From contig KQ964248.1 of assembly GCA_001566295.1 (NCBI GenBank), forward strand, positions 186,001 through 250,000: DNA of 64,000 bases, given 5' to 3'. This document shows, one piece after another, positions 1 to 10,347 of the stretch. The notes below the pieces were generated by a model, which saw nothing but the letters and a program-made list of their open reading frames with translations, was not told the origin of the DNA and ran no database searches. The position numbers and the translations under genes are program-made. Positions within the stretch are counted from its first letter, which is position 1. Each line of letters begins with the position of its first letter. Origin of the DNA: Microdochium bolleyi (taxonomy: Eukaryota > Ascomycota > Sordariomycetes > Xylariales > Microdochiaceae).

Positions 1-394
1 AGCGAGCTCGTCATCTTCAAGGGCGATCTGAACTACAGGAAGCTCACCGGAGACGTAAGTCCACCCCCCCTCCCGCGCAGTTGTTTTACTACTGAATGCC
101 GGCCGGTACCCTCATCTTCGTCTTTCACCCCGTTTCTGACCTGGACATCTCCTCACATCACAGGCCATGTGGGATCCCACGACGCCCTTCACAGAGGCGA
201 TCGGCCCGCTGGGACCAGGCTCCGGCGTCAACGTCATGGCGCTGCGCACGTGCAAGGCCGACGTCGTGGTTGGCCTGGCGCCCGGGCTGGACGAGGAGCT
301 CCGCGCGCGCGAGGGCGGCGGCGGCGACAGCGGGTCACGCAAGTGGGCGTGGAGCGGCAAGTACGCTGTCGTGTCGTACTCTGGGGGTAAGTGA
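1..394 (+). CDS. ARMT1/DUF89-type damage-control phosphatase, C-terminal end (5' partial)
   Basis: Last two exons of a gene that begins outside the window: 1-54 and 164-394, joined in phase 0 across a 109-bp GTAAGT...CAG intron. The first exon reads LVIFKGDLNYRKLTGD, which matches the conserved GDLNYRKL block of the DUF89/ARMT1 metal-dependent phosphatases. These enzymes are thought to remove damaged or excess phosphometabolites such as sugar phosphates. The second exon carries the usual ending: RTCKADVVVGL, then a GKYAVVSYSGGK-like terminus just before TGA. About 95 codons are visible. A Gly/Arg-rich insert (REGGGGDSGSR) sits between the last two conserved blocks. Family assignment rests on these motifs only; substrate is unknown. 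Confidence 0.8.
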
Positions 395-1916
395 GGCTCT
401 GCAGGGGGTAGATAAACCGATGAGGCAATGGCAATAGAACTCGATGAATAGATAGAGCCCTTGGCAGCTTGTTCGTGTGTATATGATCACACGGTCTGCG
501 TGGTGCATGTTTGTTCGCGCTCTCCCTTTTTCGCGCTCTTCTTTGTCAGTGATGGCCCATGTCCAATTCTTTGTCTACAGCTCCGTCAGAATACTCAAAT
601 CATGTAGCCCTTTCGAGCATTGAAGCTTACACCCAGGGAAGTACCTTGAAGGTATAAATCGCGTCTACCTCGGGAGGGGCGGGCACTACGGGCGCCAGCG
701 GGAGCATGTGGGGGTCCGCACTTCGAATCTGGTGCCGATGTCATCTTAGATCCAGCACACGCGCTCTCCCCCCTTCGGCGGCATCTTCTTCCAGGCCACC
801 GATGATGGAAAACCCCACGAGAACCACATGCCTGCTGGAGACATGCACAGCCTCACCGAGCTGAAATGTGAAACTGCGAATCACAGATCGGGGGCTGCCT
901 CTTCGTCGCCAGTCTCGCTGCAGGACCCCGGGATGTACCTGGCTCCCGGTTCGAGCCATTGCCATGACAGCCCATCATTGAGAACCAGGTTTGGGGCTCC
1001 GCCAGATGTCCGGGACGTTCGGCGACCAGGGCATCCATGGTTTTGACCCTCTTGACAACAGACCCCCAAACTGCCTGACGATCAACTCCGTCGGTATCCA
1101 ACAAGGACGACGCCACTACCCACTTCGTCGATGCCAGCCAGGCTTGACGAGCACATCACAGTCCCGTGCCCAACACAACAACCGCGAAAAAAGAAATACG
1201 TCCCAGCCAGTTCCGCGGTGTCTCGACTCCTGCCAGGTGGGTGGCATTATGCCTGTCGTGATGGGAACCCCCCGCGCGGCAGGGCCCATGATCCCTGCCA
1301 GGCACGTTGGGCGACGAGGACCCGTGATTCGACACCGCTGCCGTCGGCCGAGAGCCAAGCTTTGGGCGGGTCTCTGCAACAACCTCGATGAGGCAGAGTG
1401 TTGGTGGTACCGAAGGCACCCGCAACGGCGTACAATGAGGAGAGTCGTCCTGTCAGTCTTGGCCGTGGCTTGTCCCAGCACGCCCGTGCTGCAGAACTGC
1501 TGCATGATTTGTGCTGGCCTGGCATGCCACAAGTCATCACCACCCACGCCTTGATGACCATGCCTGTTCCTGGTGCGTTACAAGGATGTTCAGACTGCGG
1601 CTGTCTCGATCGAAGCGGCGGCGGCGATGCTTGCACTAACTTCGCTTTGGAGGAGGCAAGCCCGGCCGACACTCCAGGGACCAGACCCTGGCCCGACAGT
1701 GAAGCGATGCGATGCTCAGCCAATGCCAAGAATAGCGACATGGCAAGCGGCATTGCATGTTGACCAGCAAACCTCGCCCGATCCCAAGGCTTGCTACTCG
1801 CCCTCGCCTTGCTCCGCATCTACGACGTTTGTCTATCATGACGACGACTCAGACTCACCATAGATGAGGCCTGGCGCCCCGTCACATCCGGCTGATCCCC
1901 TCTCCAAGTCGCCACC
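395..1916. other. Intergenic region, no supported gene
   Basis: About 1.5 kb between the ARMT1-like stop and the transporter ATG. Overlapping open frames exist on both strands but none has coherent composition, a recognisable domain or a plausible exon structure. A TATA-like TATAAAT occurs near 652, not obviously linked to a gene. The start of the downstream gene lies in a good context (gccaccATGg). Confidence 0.5.
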
Positions 1917-3791
1917 ATGGGTGCTTTCGGCTTCTTTATCGATGCCTGGAACCAGTTCGACGCCGGCGAGCGGCGCAACATTGCCTACTACATCCTGGGC
2001 ATCATGAGCTACAAGTTCGGCCTCGAGGCATTCAACGGCTCCATCCAGGCCCTCATCACCAACAAGTACGACCTCGATGCAAAACTCAGCAACTCGCCGT
2101 CCACGACGTTCCAGAACCTCAACCTCGCAGTCGGCCTCAACTACACCTTCCAGTGCATCGGCTCCATCCTCATCGCGCCCCTCATCCAGCGCTTCGCCAC
2201 CAAGAATGTGCTGGCCTTCTCCATCCTCACGTTCGGGCTCTTCTCCGCCATCCTGCTTGTGGTCGACGCGGCAACCGGCGGCACGTTTCCTCCGCCAGAG
2301 TTCCGCCCGCCAAACAAGCACCCGACGACAGCCGAGAGCTACTCGTACTACGGCGACTTCCGGACCGACGGGCTCATCCCGGTCTACTGTGTCACGGGCA
2401 TCGCGTACGGCATGGTCGAGCTGATCCGCCGCGTCATCCCGCGCGACATTGTCGGTGGCAACGTCCAGAAGCTGCGCAAGATGGACTCTCTCGTCCACAT
2501 CTTCTACGAGGTGGCGGGCACGACGGGTTCTTTCTGCACGGCTCTGTCACTGATCCCCCAGTTCGGCGCCAACAGGGCCTTCCTGATCACACCCGTCTGC
2601 TTCTCCCTAGCGGCGCTGGCATGGTTCATGATCGGGACCCTGGGGTTCAGACCTCAGCACGGCACGGCTCTCGCCAAACAGCCGTCCTACGTCAAGCTGC
2701 TCGTCGGCGGGTTCTACTACTTCTCCCAGTCTGTATGGACAGGGGGCAAGATCATCTTCACCTCGCGCAAGTTCCTCTGGCTGCTACCCGGTTACGCCAT
2801 CGCCCTGTACACGCACCGCTTCCTAGAGAACGGCATCGCCCCGATCATCGCGCGGCGCTACTTTGGCGAGGCGGCCTGGGCCCAGCTGCTCGTGGGCGGC
2901 TCGAACCTGGGCGAGCTCCTCGGCGCCGCGACCGTCTTCATGCTCACGAACCTCGTGCACACGCCGATGCCGTGGCTGCGCCTCGACGCTGTCATGCTGC
3001 TCATCGTGTGGTACCTCCCCTACTGGCGGCCCGCGCGCAACAACATTGGCGAGGCCTGGAAGGCCGCGGCGTCCTTCATCCCCATCTCGTTCGGCTGGGC
3101 CGCGGGCGACGTGTCGCTGGCGGCGTACATCCAGGCCTCGCTCGCGCGCGTCGAGACCCACCAGTCGTACGAGGTGTCCCCCCTGGGCGCCGTCATGGCG
3201 TTCCTCTACGTCACGTACGTCGTCCTGTACGCCGTCACGGCGCCGCTGCTCGGCCGGTACGCGGACGCCGTGTTCAACCGCAGCGGCGCGGCCGCCGAGG
3301 TCAACGAGGCCCTCATCTACATCGGCGGCGTGCAGTTCACGCTCATCGCGGCGCTGATGATCGCCGGCACGTTCATCCCGCGCGGCAGCTGGGCGCTCAA
3401 CCCGGAGATGCTCGACGGGGAGCGGCTCGACATGGACCTGTTCGCTGAGGAGATCGGCAGCATGTACTTCGCCGGTGGGGTGGGGATTACCTCTGGAGGA
3501 GGCGGCATGCCGTCGCCCGATGGTGACGCGCAGCACAGGAGGGACACCCGCGGCTCGGAGTTCAGCGGCGGCGGAGGGGACTACCACAAGCGGTACCACG
3601 AGCACATGTACGGCGAGCCGTCCAAGACCTCCCGGCACAGCGGCAGGGGCGGTAGTGGCGGTGGCGGTGGCGGCGGCGGCGGCGGCACGCGGGGCGAGCT
3701 GTCGATGCACGAGACGTTCAACCGGGAGTGGCCACCCAAGAGGGTGGACAGCTGGGAGGAGGGCGGGCCGGGTGGGAAGGGGTCGTGGTGA
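1917..3791 (+). CDS. MFS-type multi-pass membrane transporter
   Basis: Single-exon gene of 624 residues, starting at an ATG in a strong context (gccaccATGg). Hydrophobic segments alternate with short loops through about residue 500, as in a 12-helix major facilitator protein. One helix pair spans roughly residues 75-125. A loop (GMVELIRRVIPRDIVGGN, about residues 163-180) is followed by further helices. The substrate cannot be told from sequence. After the last helix comes a hydrophilic tail of about 120 residues rich in Gly, Ser, His and Asp, with a run of about ten glycines near residue 590; this is probably cytosolic and disordered. The gene converges with the fasciclin gene downstream. 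Long frames on the opposite strand and in frame +2 are shadows caused by high third-position GC. Confidence 0.87.
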   Translation: MGAFGFFIDAWNQFDAGERRNIAYYILGIMSYKFGLEAFNGSIQALITNKYDLDAKLSNSPSTTFQNLNLAVGLNYTFQCIGSILIAPLIQRFATKNVLAFSILTFGLFSAILLVVDAATGGTFPPPEFRPPNKHPTTAESYSYYGDFRTDGLIPVYCVTGIAYGMVELIRRVIPRDIVGGNVQKLRKMDSLVHIFYEVAGTTGSFCTALSLIPQFGANRAFLITPVCFSLAALAWFMIGTLGFRPQHGTALAKQPSYVKLLVGGFYYFSQSVWTGGKIIFTSRKFLWLLPGYAIALYTHRFLENGIAPIIARRYFGEAAWAQLLVGGSNLGELLGAATVFMLTNLVHTPMPWLRLDAVMLLIVWYLPYWRPARNNIGEAWKAAASFIPISFGWAAGDVSLAAYIQASLARVETHQSYEVSPLGAVMAFLYVTYVVLYAVTAPLLGRYADAVFNRSGAAAEVNEALIYIGGVQFTLIAALMIAGTFIPRGSWALNPEMLDGERLDMDLFAEEIGSMYFAGGVGITSGGGGMPSPDGDAQHRRDTRGSEFSGGGGDYHKRYHEHMYGEPSKTSRHSGRGGSGGGGGGGGGGTRGELSMHETFNREWPPKRVDSWEEGGPGGKGSW

Positions 3792-4472
3792 ACGCGAGGC
3801 GTATATATGCCTTGACGAGGCAGCTTCGTGGGGACCTCTTTGTTGTTGTGGACTACTCTTCAATTACGTCTTGTTCTGCTTGCCACCCTGTTTCTAGATT
3901 TTGGTCTTTGCGAATTTTGTCGCTTCCTGTTCGTTATATGTCTTTCGAGTTTAGATTCCCCTACATGTTAAGAGTTTATTTCCGATTTTCTGCCCTACGC
4001 GCATTGTCTTGTCTACATTTCATTCCCCCTTGCTCCTAGTCATTTTAGGTCCCCTAAAAAGCTAGCTCTATCTTTCATGCAGTAATACAGAGCCTGTGTT
4101 TCTGCAATGGACATGAACATTCAGAACAATAGGGCGATTGTCATCGTGCCACCAGAGCGATCGTTTAGGAAGAAAAATAGAAGAAAAGCCCTGCCTGCAC
4201 TTCCTGTTTCATCCTCAATGTCACGTCAGTTTATTCGGAGCTTGTGCTAGGAAATTCTTTGTGTTATTATTGGAATGCTGGACTGATGCAACACTCCTCC
4301 TTGGAACCGACCAACTTAGTCTCCTCATCACCATCCTTTGTGGGGACACGCCTACTTCCGCATTACGTTCATTTCCTCACAATTCCGAACGACTCCCCAT
4401 GTTTTTGACACGCTGGGATGCCAGCCTGCCATGACAGCAGATCTCGTACTAATTCGCACTAGGAAGACCACT
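3792..4472. other. Intergenic region between convergent genes
   Basis: AT-richer than the flanking genes, as expected for two facing 3' untranslated regions. No coding signal or repeat seen. Confidence 0.5.
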
Positions 4473-5835
4473 TTACATGTTCAGCAGCACGGCAGCACCG
4501 CCGAAGAGGGCGGCAGCGCCGACGGCGCCGGTCTTCATGGGGGCGGCAGCGCCAGTGGGGCGAGGGACGCCGCTGGTAGAGGCCGCAGGGCCGGTGGTCG
4601 AGGGCTGGGGGACATTGCTGGTGAAGGGGACGCCGGTGCCCGACGAGGCACCGGAGAAGGCAGCGGTGGTGGTGGTGGCGCTGGGCTGGGGGGTGGCGGA
4701 GGCGTTGTCGGGGTTGAGGACCCTGTGGAGTTGAAGCAAATTGGTCAGTATGCATGGTGATTGACAAACGCGTTCATACCAGAGGGTGTTACTCACTGGT
4801 CAATAACGTGAACGACGCCGTTGGCGACGAGAACGTCAGGGATGGTGACCTTGGCCGAGTTGACGTAGACGGCGCCGTCGATAACGCGGATGTTGAGCTT
4901 GGAGCCGTCGAGCGCAGTCAGGGTGGTGTCAGTCAGGCCGCTGCTGTAACCGAGGGCGCCGTCCACGACGTGGTACTGAAGGATCTTGCCGAGCGCCTGG
5001 GTGGAAAGGTTGCCAGTGATGCTGCTGATGGCGCCAAAGGCGGCGTTGCTGGGGGCGAAGATGGTGGCGTTGCGCAGACCGGTAACGGCATCTCCGAGGC
5101 CAGCAGCACTGACGGCGCCGACCAGGGCCGTTAGGTTGGAAGCGGTCGCGGTCTGCACAATGCTCTGGGGAATGGTGAGGACCTGGTCAATGATGTGGAT
5201 GACACCCCCAGTGAAGTTGAGGTTCTGAAGGCATATGTCAGCGTGTGGTCGGACACTCTTGTTGGACCTTGTCAAGGATGGAGTCACTCACGGCTGTAAC
5301 AACAGTGGCGTTGTTCTTGAGACCGCTGAAGAAGGTGACGTTGCCGCCACGGGCAACAGCCTCGACACGCTGGCCGCCAGTGACGTTGGCGTAGGTCTGG
5401 TTTGTGAGCGCAGTGCGCAGGAACTGAGGCTTCTCAGTGAAGTTGGAGCCGTAGTAGGTGCCGTTGAGGATGTGGTAGCTCAGGACGGCCTGGATGAAGT
5501 CCGGCTTCGCCAGCATCTGAGCGGTCGCCGCGTCGGCATTGCTAATAAGGGCGTTGAGCGCATTGTTGCTGGGAGCCAGGATCGTGATGTTTGACAGCTG
5601 GCCGATGCTGTTGCTCACAGCGGTGTTGTTGCTGATCAGGGCTGGACGCCGGCTATTAGTTCTGGTGGCATGCTCAAGGGCTCGACATTGTGTTCCGCCG
5701 CGCAGACTTACAGATGAGCGTCGACAGGGTCGAGTTCTGCGAGGCCAGCGCCTGGGTCAGGCTGGGAAGCTGGGGGGTGTTCTGGGCCACGGCAACACTG
5801 GCCGCGGCGAGGAGGAGAGACTGTCGGATCTGCAT
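4473..5835 (-). CDS. Fasciclin (FAS1) domain protein, secreted and probably GPI-anchored
   Basis: Four exons on the minus strand: 5835-5712, 5641-5292, 5224-4797, 4722-4473. All introns are short GT-AG and phases close to give 383 residues. The first 17 residues (MQIRQSLLLAAASVAVA) form a signal peptide. Two FAS1 repeats follow. The first has ITILAPSNNALNAL, VLSYHILNG and a later LRTALTN block. The second has ATIFAPSNAAFGAI, LQYHVVDG and a closing VLVANGVVHVIDQVLNP. The tail is Ser/Thr/Pro/Ala-rich and ends in a hydrophobic stretch (AALFGGAAVLLNM), as in GPI-anchored proteins. FAS1 proteins act in adhesion and at the cell wall. The second exon-exon junction falls between the two FAS1 domains. 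Confident family call; exact role unknown. Confidence 0.9.
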
Positions 5836-8300
5836 CTTGTCTGCAGGAGGGGGCTAAGTCTTCAGGATGAGGCTGTGCCGGATACGAGTGAGTGAACAGT
5901 AATCGGAAGTCGAGTGCTATGGACGGCTCAGACAGAGAGTGTCTGGGACGGCAGGTCCGGGCGCACCACAACTATTTGAAGGCTGCTCCTCGAGCTTCTT
6001 CTCGATAGACAGCACGCGCCTACGGCAAAATTTCGCCCTCCAAATATGCCGTTTCCACTGGCCAGCACATTGGCTCCACCGAGCATCGCGCAAAAGCGAA
6101 AAAGTCATGATGTAAACACACTCGTGAAACTGGCTTGGGCACGGCTCGATGTCGCTGCGGCTCGACCCTGGCACGTCCAGGGTATCATCCATCGAGCCAA
6201 TGAGAACGGCGTGTGGCGAGCGACAGCGCCCAGATTGGCAAGCGGGTATCACACCACAGAGGCCGGGGATGGGACCACAGAGGGGGCGCAGTTCTCTGTC
6301 CTGCTTCTTGCTGCTGGCCAATGCCGAAGAAGCCCCCCTCGGCCGTTCCATCCGACCAACTCGAAACGAGCACGGCAGGGCTTAGGGAGCAACGTGCTGC
6401 AGTAGCACAAAGTCTATGTCGTCAGAGGGGCATCCTTTGCCGGCCCTGGCCGCTGGGAGGCAAGCCAGCGCACGCTACTGGTCGCGGCTCCTCCCTATTT
6501 GGACCTCTTGGCGCCGGTTCTGCCAGGCGACGTCCGAGTGGCTGGCTGCGAGACAGGCACTGACAGCTCTAGCTCACAGGTCCCAGGGAGGTATTGCTGC
6601 ATCGTGCTCCAGAGTTATCAAGGCTCGAGGTGGAGAGGAACAGAAGTCACGACGCCTTGGGTCGATGCAGGCAGCCGCAGGATCAGAAACGATGCGTCAC
6701 CACTCGGGTGGTGTTCGTTGCTTGGATCCCGGATGGCAGGACACAGCAGTGCATCCTTGGCAGGCTGTCCAAGCTGGAATGAAGGTTTCGACGACATAGC
6801 AAGGAGCTTGCGGGCTGCAAAGTTTGGGGTCGGGTCTGGGGTCATGGCGTGCGGGTTTCGCGTGGCCGCCAATGCTGGGGCTGGAATAGGCTTGCCGAAT
6901 TCGTAGGTACCCCGTAAATACGGAGTGCTCGGCTGTCGTTGCGATCGCGGTTTGGGAGGGCGATCCGGCAAGATCGTGGCCGGCAGGGATCCCAGAGCTG
7001 AATCAGGTGCTTGTCTTGCCGGGGCCCAGCTCTGGCAGGGCAGGGGCTGTGAGCCGATTCGGCGGCCAAATTTGACCGACCCAAAGGGTTCTCTCAATGC
7101 CTGGGGTCAAGGACTCACTACAATGGGCAGGCATGCAGGACCGCGCTGGACCTCGCGGGGATCTGGGAGCCTGATCCTGATGCATCGTTATTATGGCGGT
7201 TGTTGCTATCTTGCGGCACTGGTGTCGCTGCGACAGGCGGACATGCCCAACAGCGTGCAGTGTTTGCCGTCTTTGCCGTTGGCGTTGGCGCTGGCGTCGG
7301 ACGAGGGGCCGCTCGCAGCCTCAAGCTGGGCGAGGCAAGAGACTGAATGGCGGAGCTGTGGCCGGAGGGCCAGCGTCTGGGGTCTGGTGGGCCCTGGAGC
7401 CGTGGGCCTGCGTGCGTGGAAGCCGATGATCTGGCACAGGCATGCAAATCGAGGACGTCAAGGCCAAGCCTGCCAAGCATCTGCGGGATGGTCGAGGATG
7501 GCGAGATGGGTGCGCAGTCGAGGTGGGTGGGCAGTTGCACGGGGCGAGGCAGGTCAGCTCTGGCGCGGAAGCTGGACACTTGCCGGTGGAGGAGAAGACA
7601 CGCCGAGCAGTCCGATGCCATCGATCGCTCTGCTGTGTGCCAATGCGCTGCCGAGATGTTGCCCCGTGAGTGTCTGGACATGGCGGATGGGAATCGAGGG
7701 TTGGCGATGATGCTCAGCTGTTTTGCGGGGAGCTGAGCTGCAGCTGCAGGTGGGTAGTGGTGCCTGGCCTCCATCACACCGTCCCACCCCCGCAGGCACC
7801 TGTGGACGCCTCGGACAAGTCAGACCTGCGAGCCGCGAGCCTCGTCGATTCCTCGCTCCCCAATCCGAGCCCATCGCCAACACACCTGCTGGACTCGGGC
7901 AAAACCCCGTTGCGCCATCCTTGATCACCCATGCCGCCATCCGTCTCCTCTCATCACGTTATCCAATTTCTCATTGATTACAGATCAAGGCGCCATATGC
8001 GCATCTGAGCGTCTCGTCGCCGCTTGCTGACCTCGGCGACTTAGCGCCCATCGGAAACCTTGCTTCGCTACCACACGAGTCCGACGCGTCTCTCGGCAAC
8101 TTCGGCACCATCGATCCCAAGACTCTCACACACGCCAGTCCCCCTTGCCTTGCAGGCTCTGCAGCCTCATCATTTGATGGCTCGATCCCACCTCAGCCAC
8201 TCATCCAGACAGGCCGCACGCAACATTCACCACAGTGCCGTGTCCGCCAGGCACATAGATGTGTCCTCAGGTAGCAGTCTCATCCACTCCGTTCATCATA
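5836..8300. other. Intergenic region, no supported gene
   Basis: About 2.5 kb holding the fasciclin promoter on one side and the 3' flank of the Zn2Cys6 gene on the other. Open frames of up to 261 codons occur on both strands near 6.9-7.8 kb. They overlap antisense and have low-complexity Arg/Gly/Trp/Ser-rich translations without domains, so I do not call a gene. Confidence 0.45.
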
Positions 8301-10347
8301 CTACTTGCCAAGATATTGCCGCAAACGTCCGACGACCTCTAAGCTACTGCTCGTGCTGCGACCAAAATGGAAATCGTCGAGGTCAAGCACCACCTTCCTC
8401 TCAGGCTCATCATCTGCAGCATTACCTTCTTGCCCACGAAGGGGAAGCTTGGGTCTCATGGCCACAGTGTACTTCCTGAAGTCGGGGTCCCATGTCCCGC
8501 CCGTCCACGTATACTGAGCCTCGATGGGAATGACACCGGGCTCTCTTTGTCTACCATCGGCCCCATGGTCTTTGGGGGGGTTCGTGGCAGAACCTTCCGA
8601 CTCCGGCTTGATCTCGACGCTCGGTGCGGTCATCGGGCGTTCGTTGATCACAGCTGTTGTTGACGAAGAATCGAGAGGCACCCTGCCTTCTTCCTCAACA
8701 GTCATTAGTGCCACAGCTGCCATAAAGCAACTCTTGTTCTCCCAGCTCGACCGCGGGCTGATCATCCTCGCCCATCGCGCCATGGCCCGCTTGCGCACCT
8801 CAAGATCGCGACTTTCCAGTGCCAGATGGGCTGTCACGCCCAGCATATCGTCGTACAGTACCCCTGATTCTCGAGCTTCTGGTGTCAACACGTCCAAGAC
8901 CCCGCCGATCCGGTCAAGCACTTGGTGGATGATTTCTTTGAATGTGTTCCATGTTTCCGCGGTCGGATCAGGAGCAGCCGACACGGTCATGAACGCTGTT
9001 TGTGCAGCGATGGAGATCCGCTCGAGGGTCAGGCGGTCGGCGGCATCGAGCTTGAACTTGTTTTCGGCGTCGCCGGTGTACCGGTCGCCTTCAGGATGCT
9101 CTGGCTTCGGATTGGTATCGCAATCGCCAGGAAGACGACGGATACTCTGCAACTTCTGACGCAGGACCTTCAAGAATATCTCGATTCGTGTCTGATGGCG
9201 CCTTTGCTCCAAGAGCGTCTCTTCATCCAGTGCCGTATTGTCCATACGATGCCTCAACCCACTTCGCTGCGCATACTGGATCCAAGCACCCACGATCCCC
9301 AGATAAGACATCCAAGCGGCCTGGATGTCAGCAATTGTTGCGTCTTTACCCAGCGGCGGCAGCAAGTGCGTTGCGGAGCAGGATTTCGCTGCAGCAAAGC
9401 CAGCACTGACGAACTCTCCACATCGTGGATATAGTGGTCTGTACAGCCCATTCAGGCTGACAATCCGCTCCAACAGTACCTCGGCGACTCGAACCCCCTC
9501 GTCGTCAATGTCGGACGCAACACGTGTTACTAAAGCACAACCTTTGTTCGCCTTAGCATCGTTCTTGGCTGGGTTGTCTGCAGCAGCAACAATAACATCG
9601 CCCCTAAGCATGGCGAAACCTTTGGTTGTAAGGCAGTCAACAGCCTCCGTGTTGCCATGAAAATGCTCGAAAGTGACGAGAAGTAGAGTTATTATGAGGG
9701 TCGTTCTTGGCGAAACGGACCGAGCTGCCACCCGAAGGCGGAACGCATTCAGCGCCTTGGCGTAGAGAGAGACTGCCTCGGGGTAGTGGTCCGGCAGAGA
9801 TCTCTGTCGGCATGAGCTGCCAAAGGGGACGGCCGCCGTAAACAGGGGGGTTGCTGCCGCTAGCGGGTCACACTTTCGTGCCCGATCGAGACTGCCGAGG
9901 GCGAGGATGGCATTGAGAACGCACTCGTCTCGAGCGCTTTCTCTCAACACCGACCGTCGCCAGAAAGTGCTGAATGCGTTCGCCCCAAGCTGATAAGCTA
10001 CGTGATAGCGGAAGTGATCAAAGTAGACGCCATGTTTGGGATCCATCATGGACGAGGATAGTGAAACCGGATGCTCGAGTCCCCCGAATCGGCCATGACA
10101 GCAGTCATCCAGCACCGAAGTTTCTTTGCCTTTGTCTTCTTTCTTCACCAGCTCATGTTCCGAGTACACGCAGGTTCGTCCGTGGTGAAGACAGCAAGAA
10201 CACGTGGGTTTCTGCTCGTCGCACTTGTGATGGCCAAGTTTGCAAGCACGGCACCCTAACAAGACAGCCCCCGATTTCAGCAATTGCGCAACGTCTAGAA
10301 AATTTGGCCATTGCAGACGTACCTGATCGCGCCTTGGGTCTCCACAT
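8301..10347 (-). CDS. Zn(II)2Cys6 fungal transcription factor (Fungal_trans_2 type)
   Basis: Two exons: a 25-base first exon (10347-10323, eight codons plus one base) and 10255-8301, giving 659 residues. The short first exon matters: it supplies MWRPKARSG directly before the zinc cluster, restoring the usual basic lead-in that the uninterrupted frame lacks. The cluster is perfect: Cys10, 13, 20, 27, 30 and 37 in C-x2-C-x6-C-x6-C-x2-C-x6-C spacing, with KCDEQKP in the middle. A charged linker (KKEDKGKE) follows. Further on, blocks such as FSTFWRRSVLRESARDE and NAILALGSLDRA match the helical regulatory region of this class. It should bind DNA as a nuclear regulator; target genes cannot be inferred. 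Upstream in-frame ATGs exist before 10347, so the true start could be slightly earlier. Confidence 0.88.

Noticed and set aside
940..960. TTCGAGCC-like words resembling a tRNA T-arm
   Set aside because: No matching stem geometry, acceptor stem or anticodon arm around it; similar isolated words near 57000 and 63420 fail as well.
2153..3863. Long open frames over the transporter (431 codons plus strand, 346 codons minus strand)
   Set aside because: Arg/Pro/His/Ala-rich translations created by high GC at third positions of the real gene; no domain.
6925..7777. 261-codon plus and 219-codon minus frames in the gap before the Zn2Cys6 gene
   Set aside because: Mutually antisense, no domains, composition follows local GC content.
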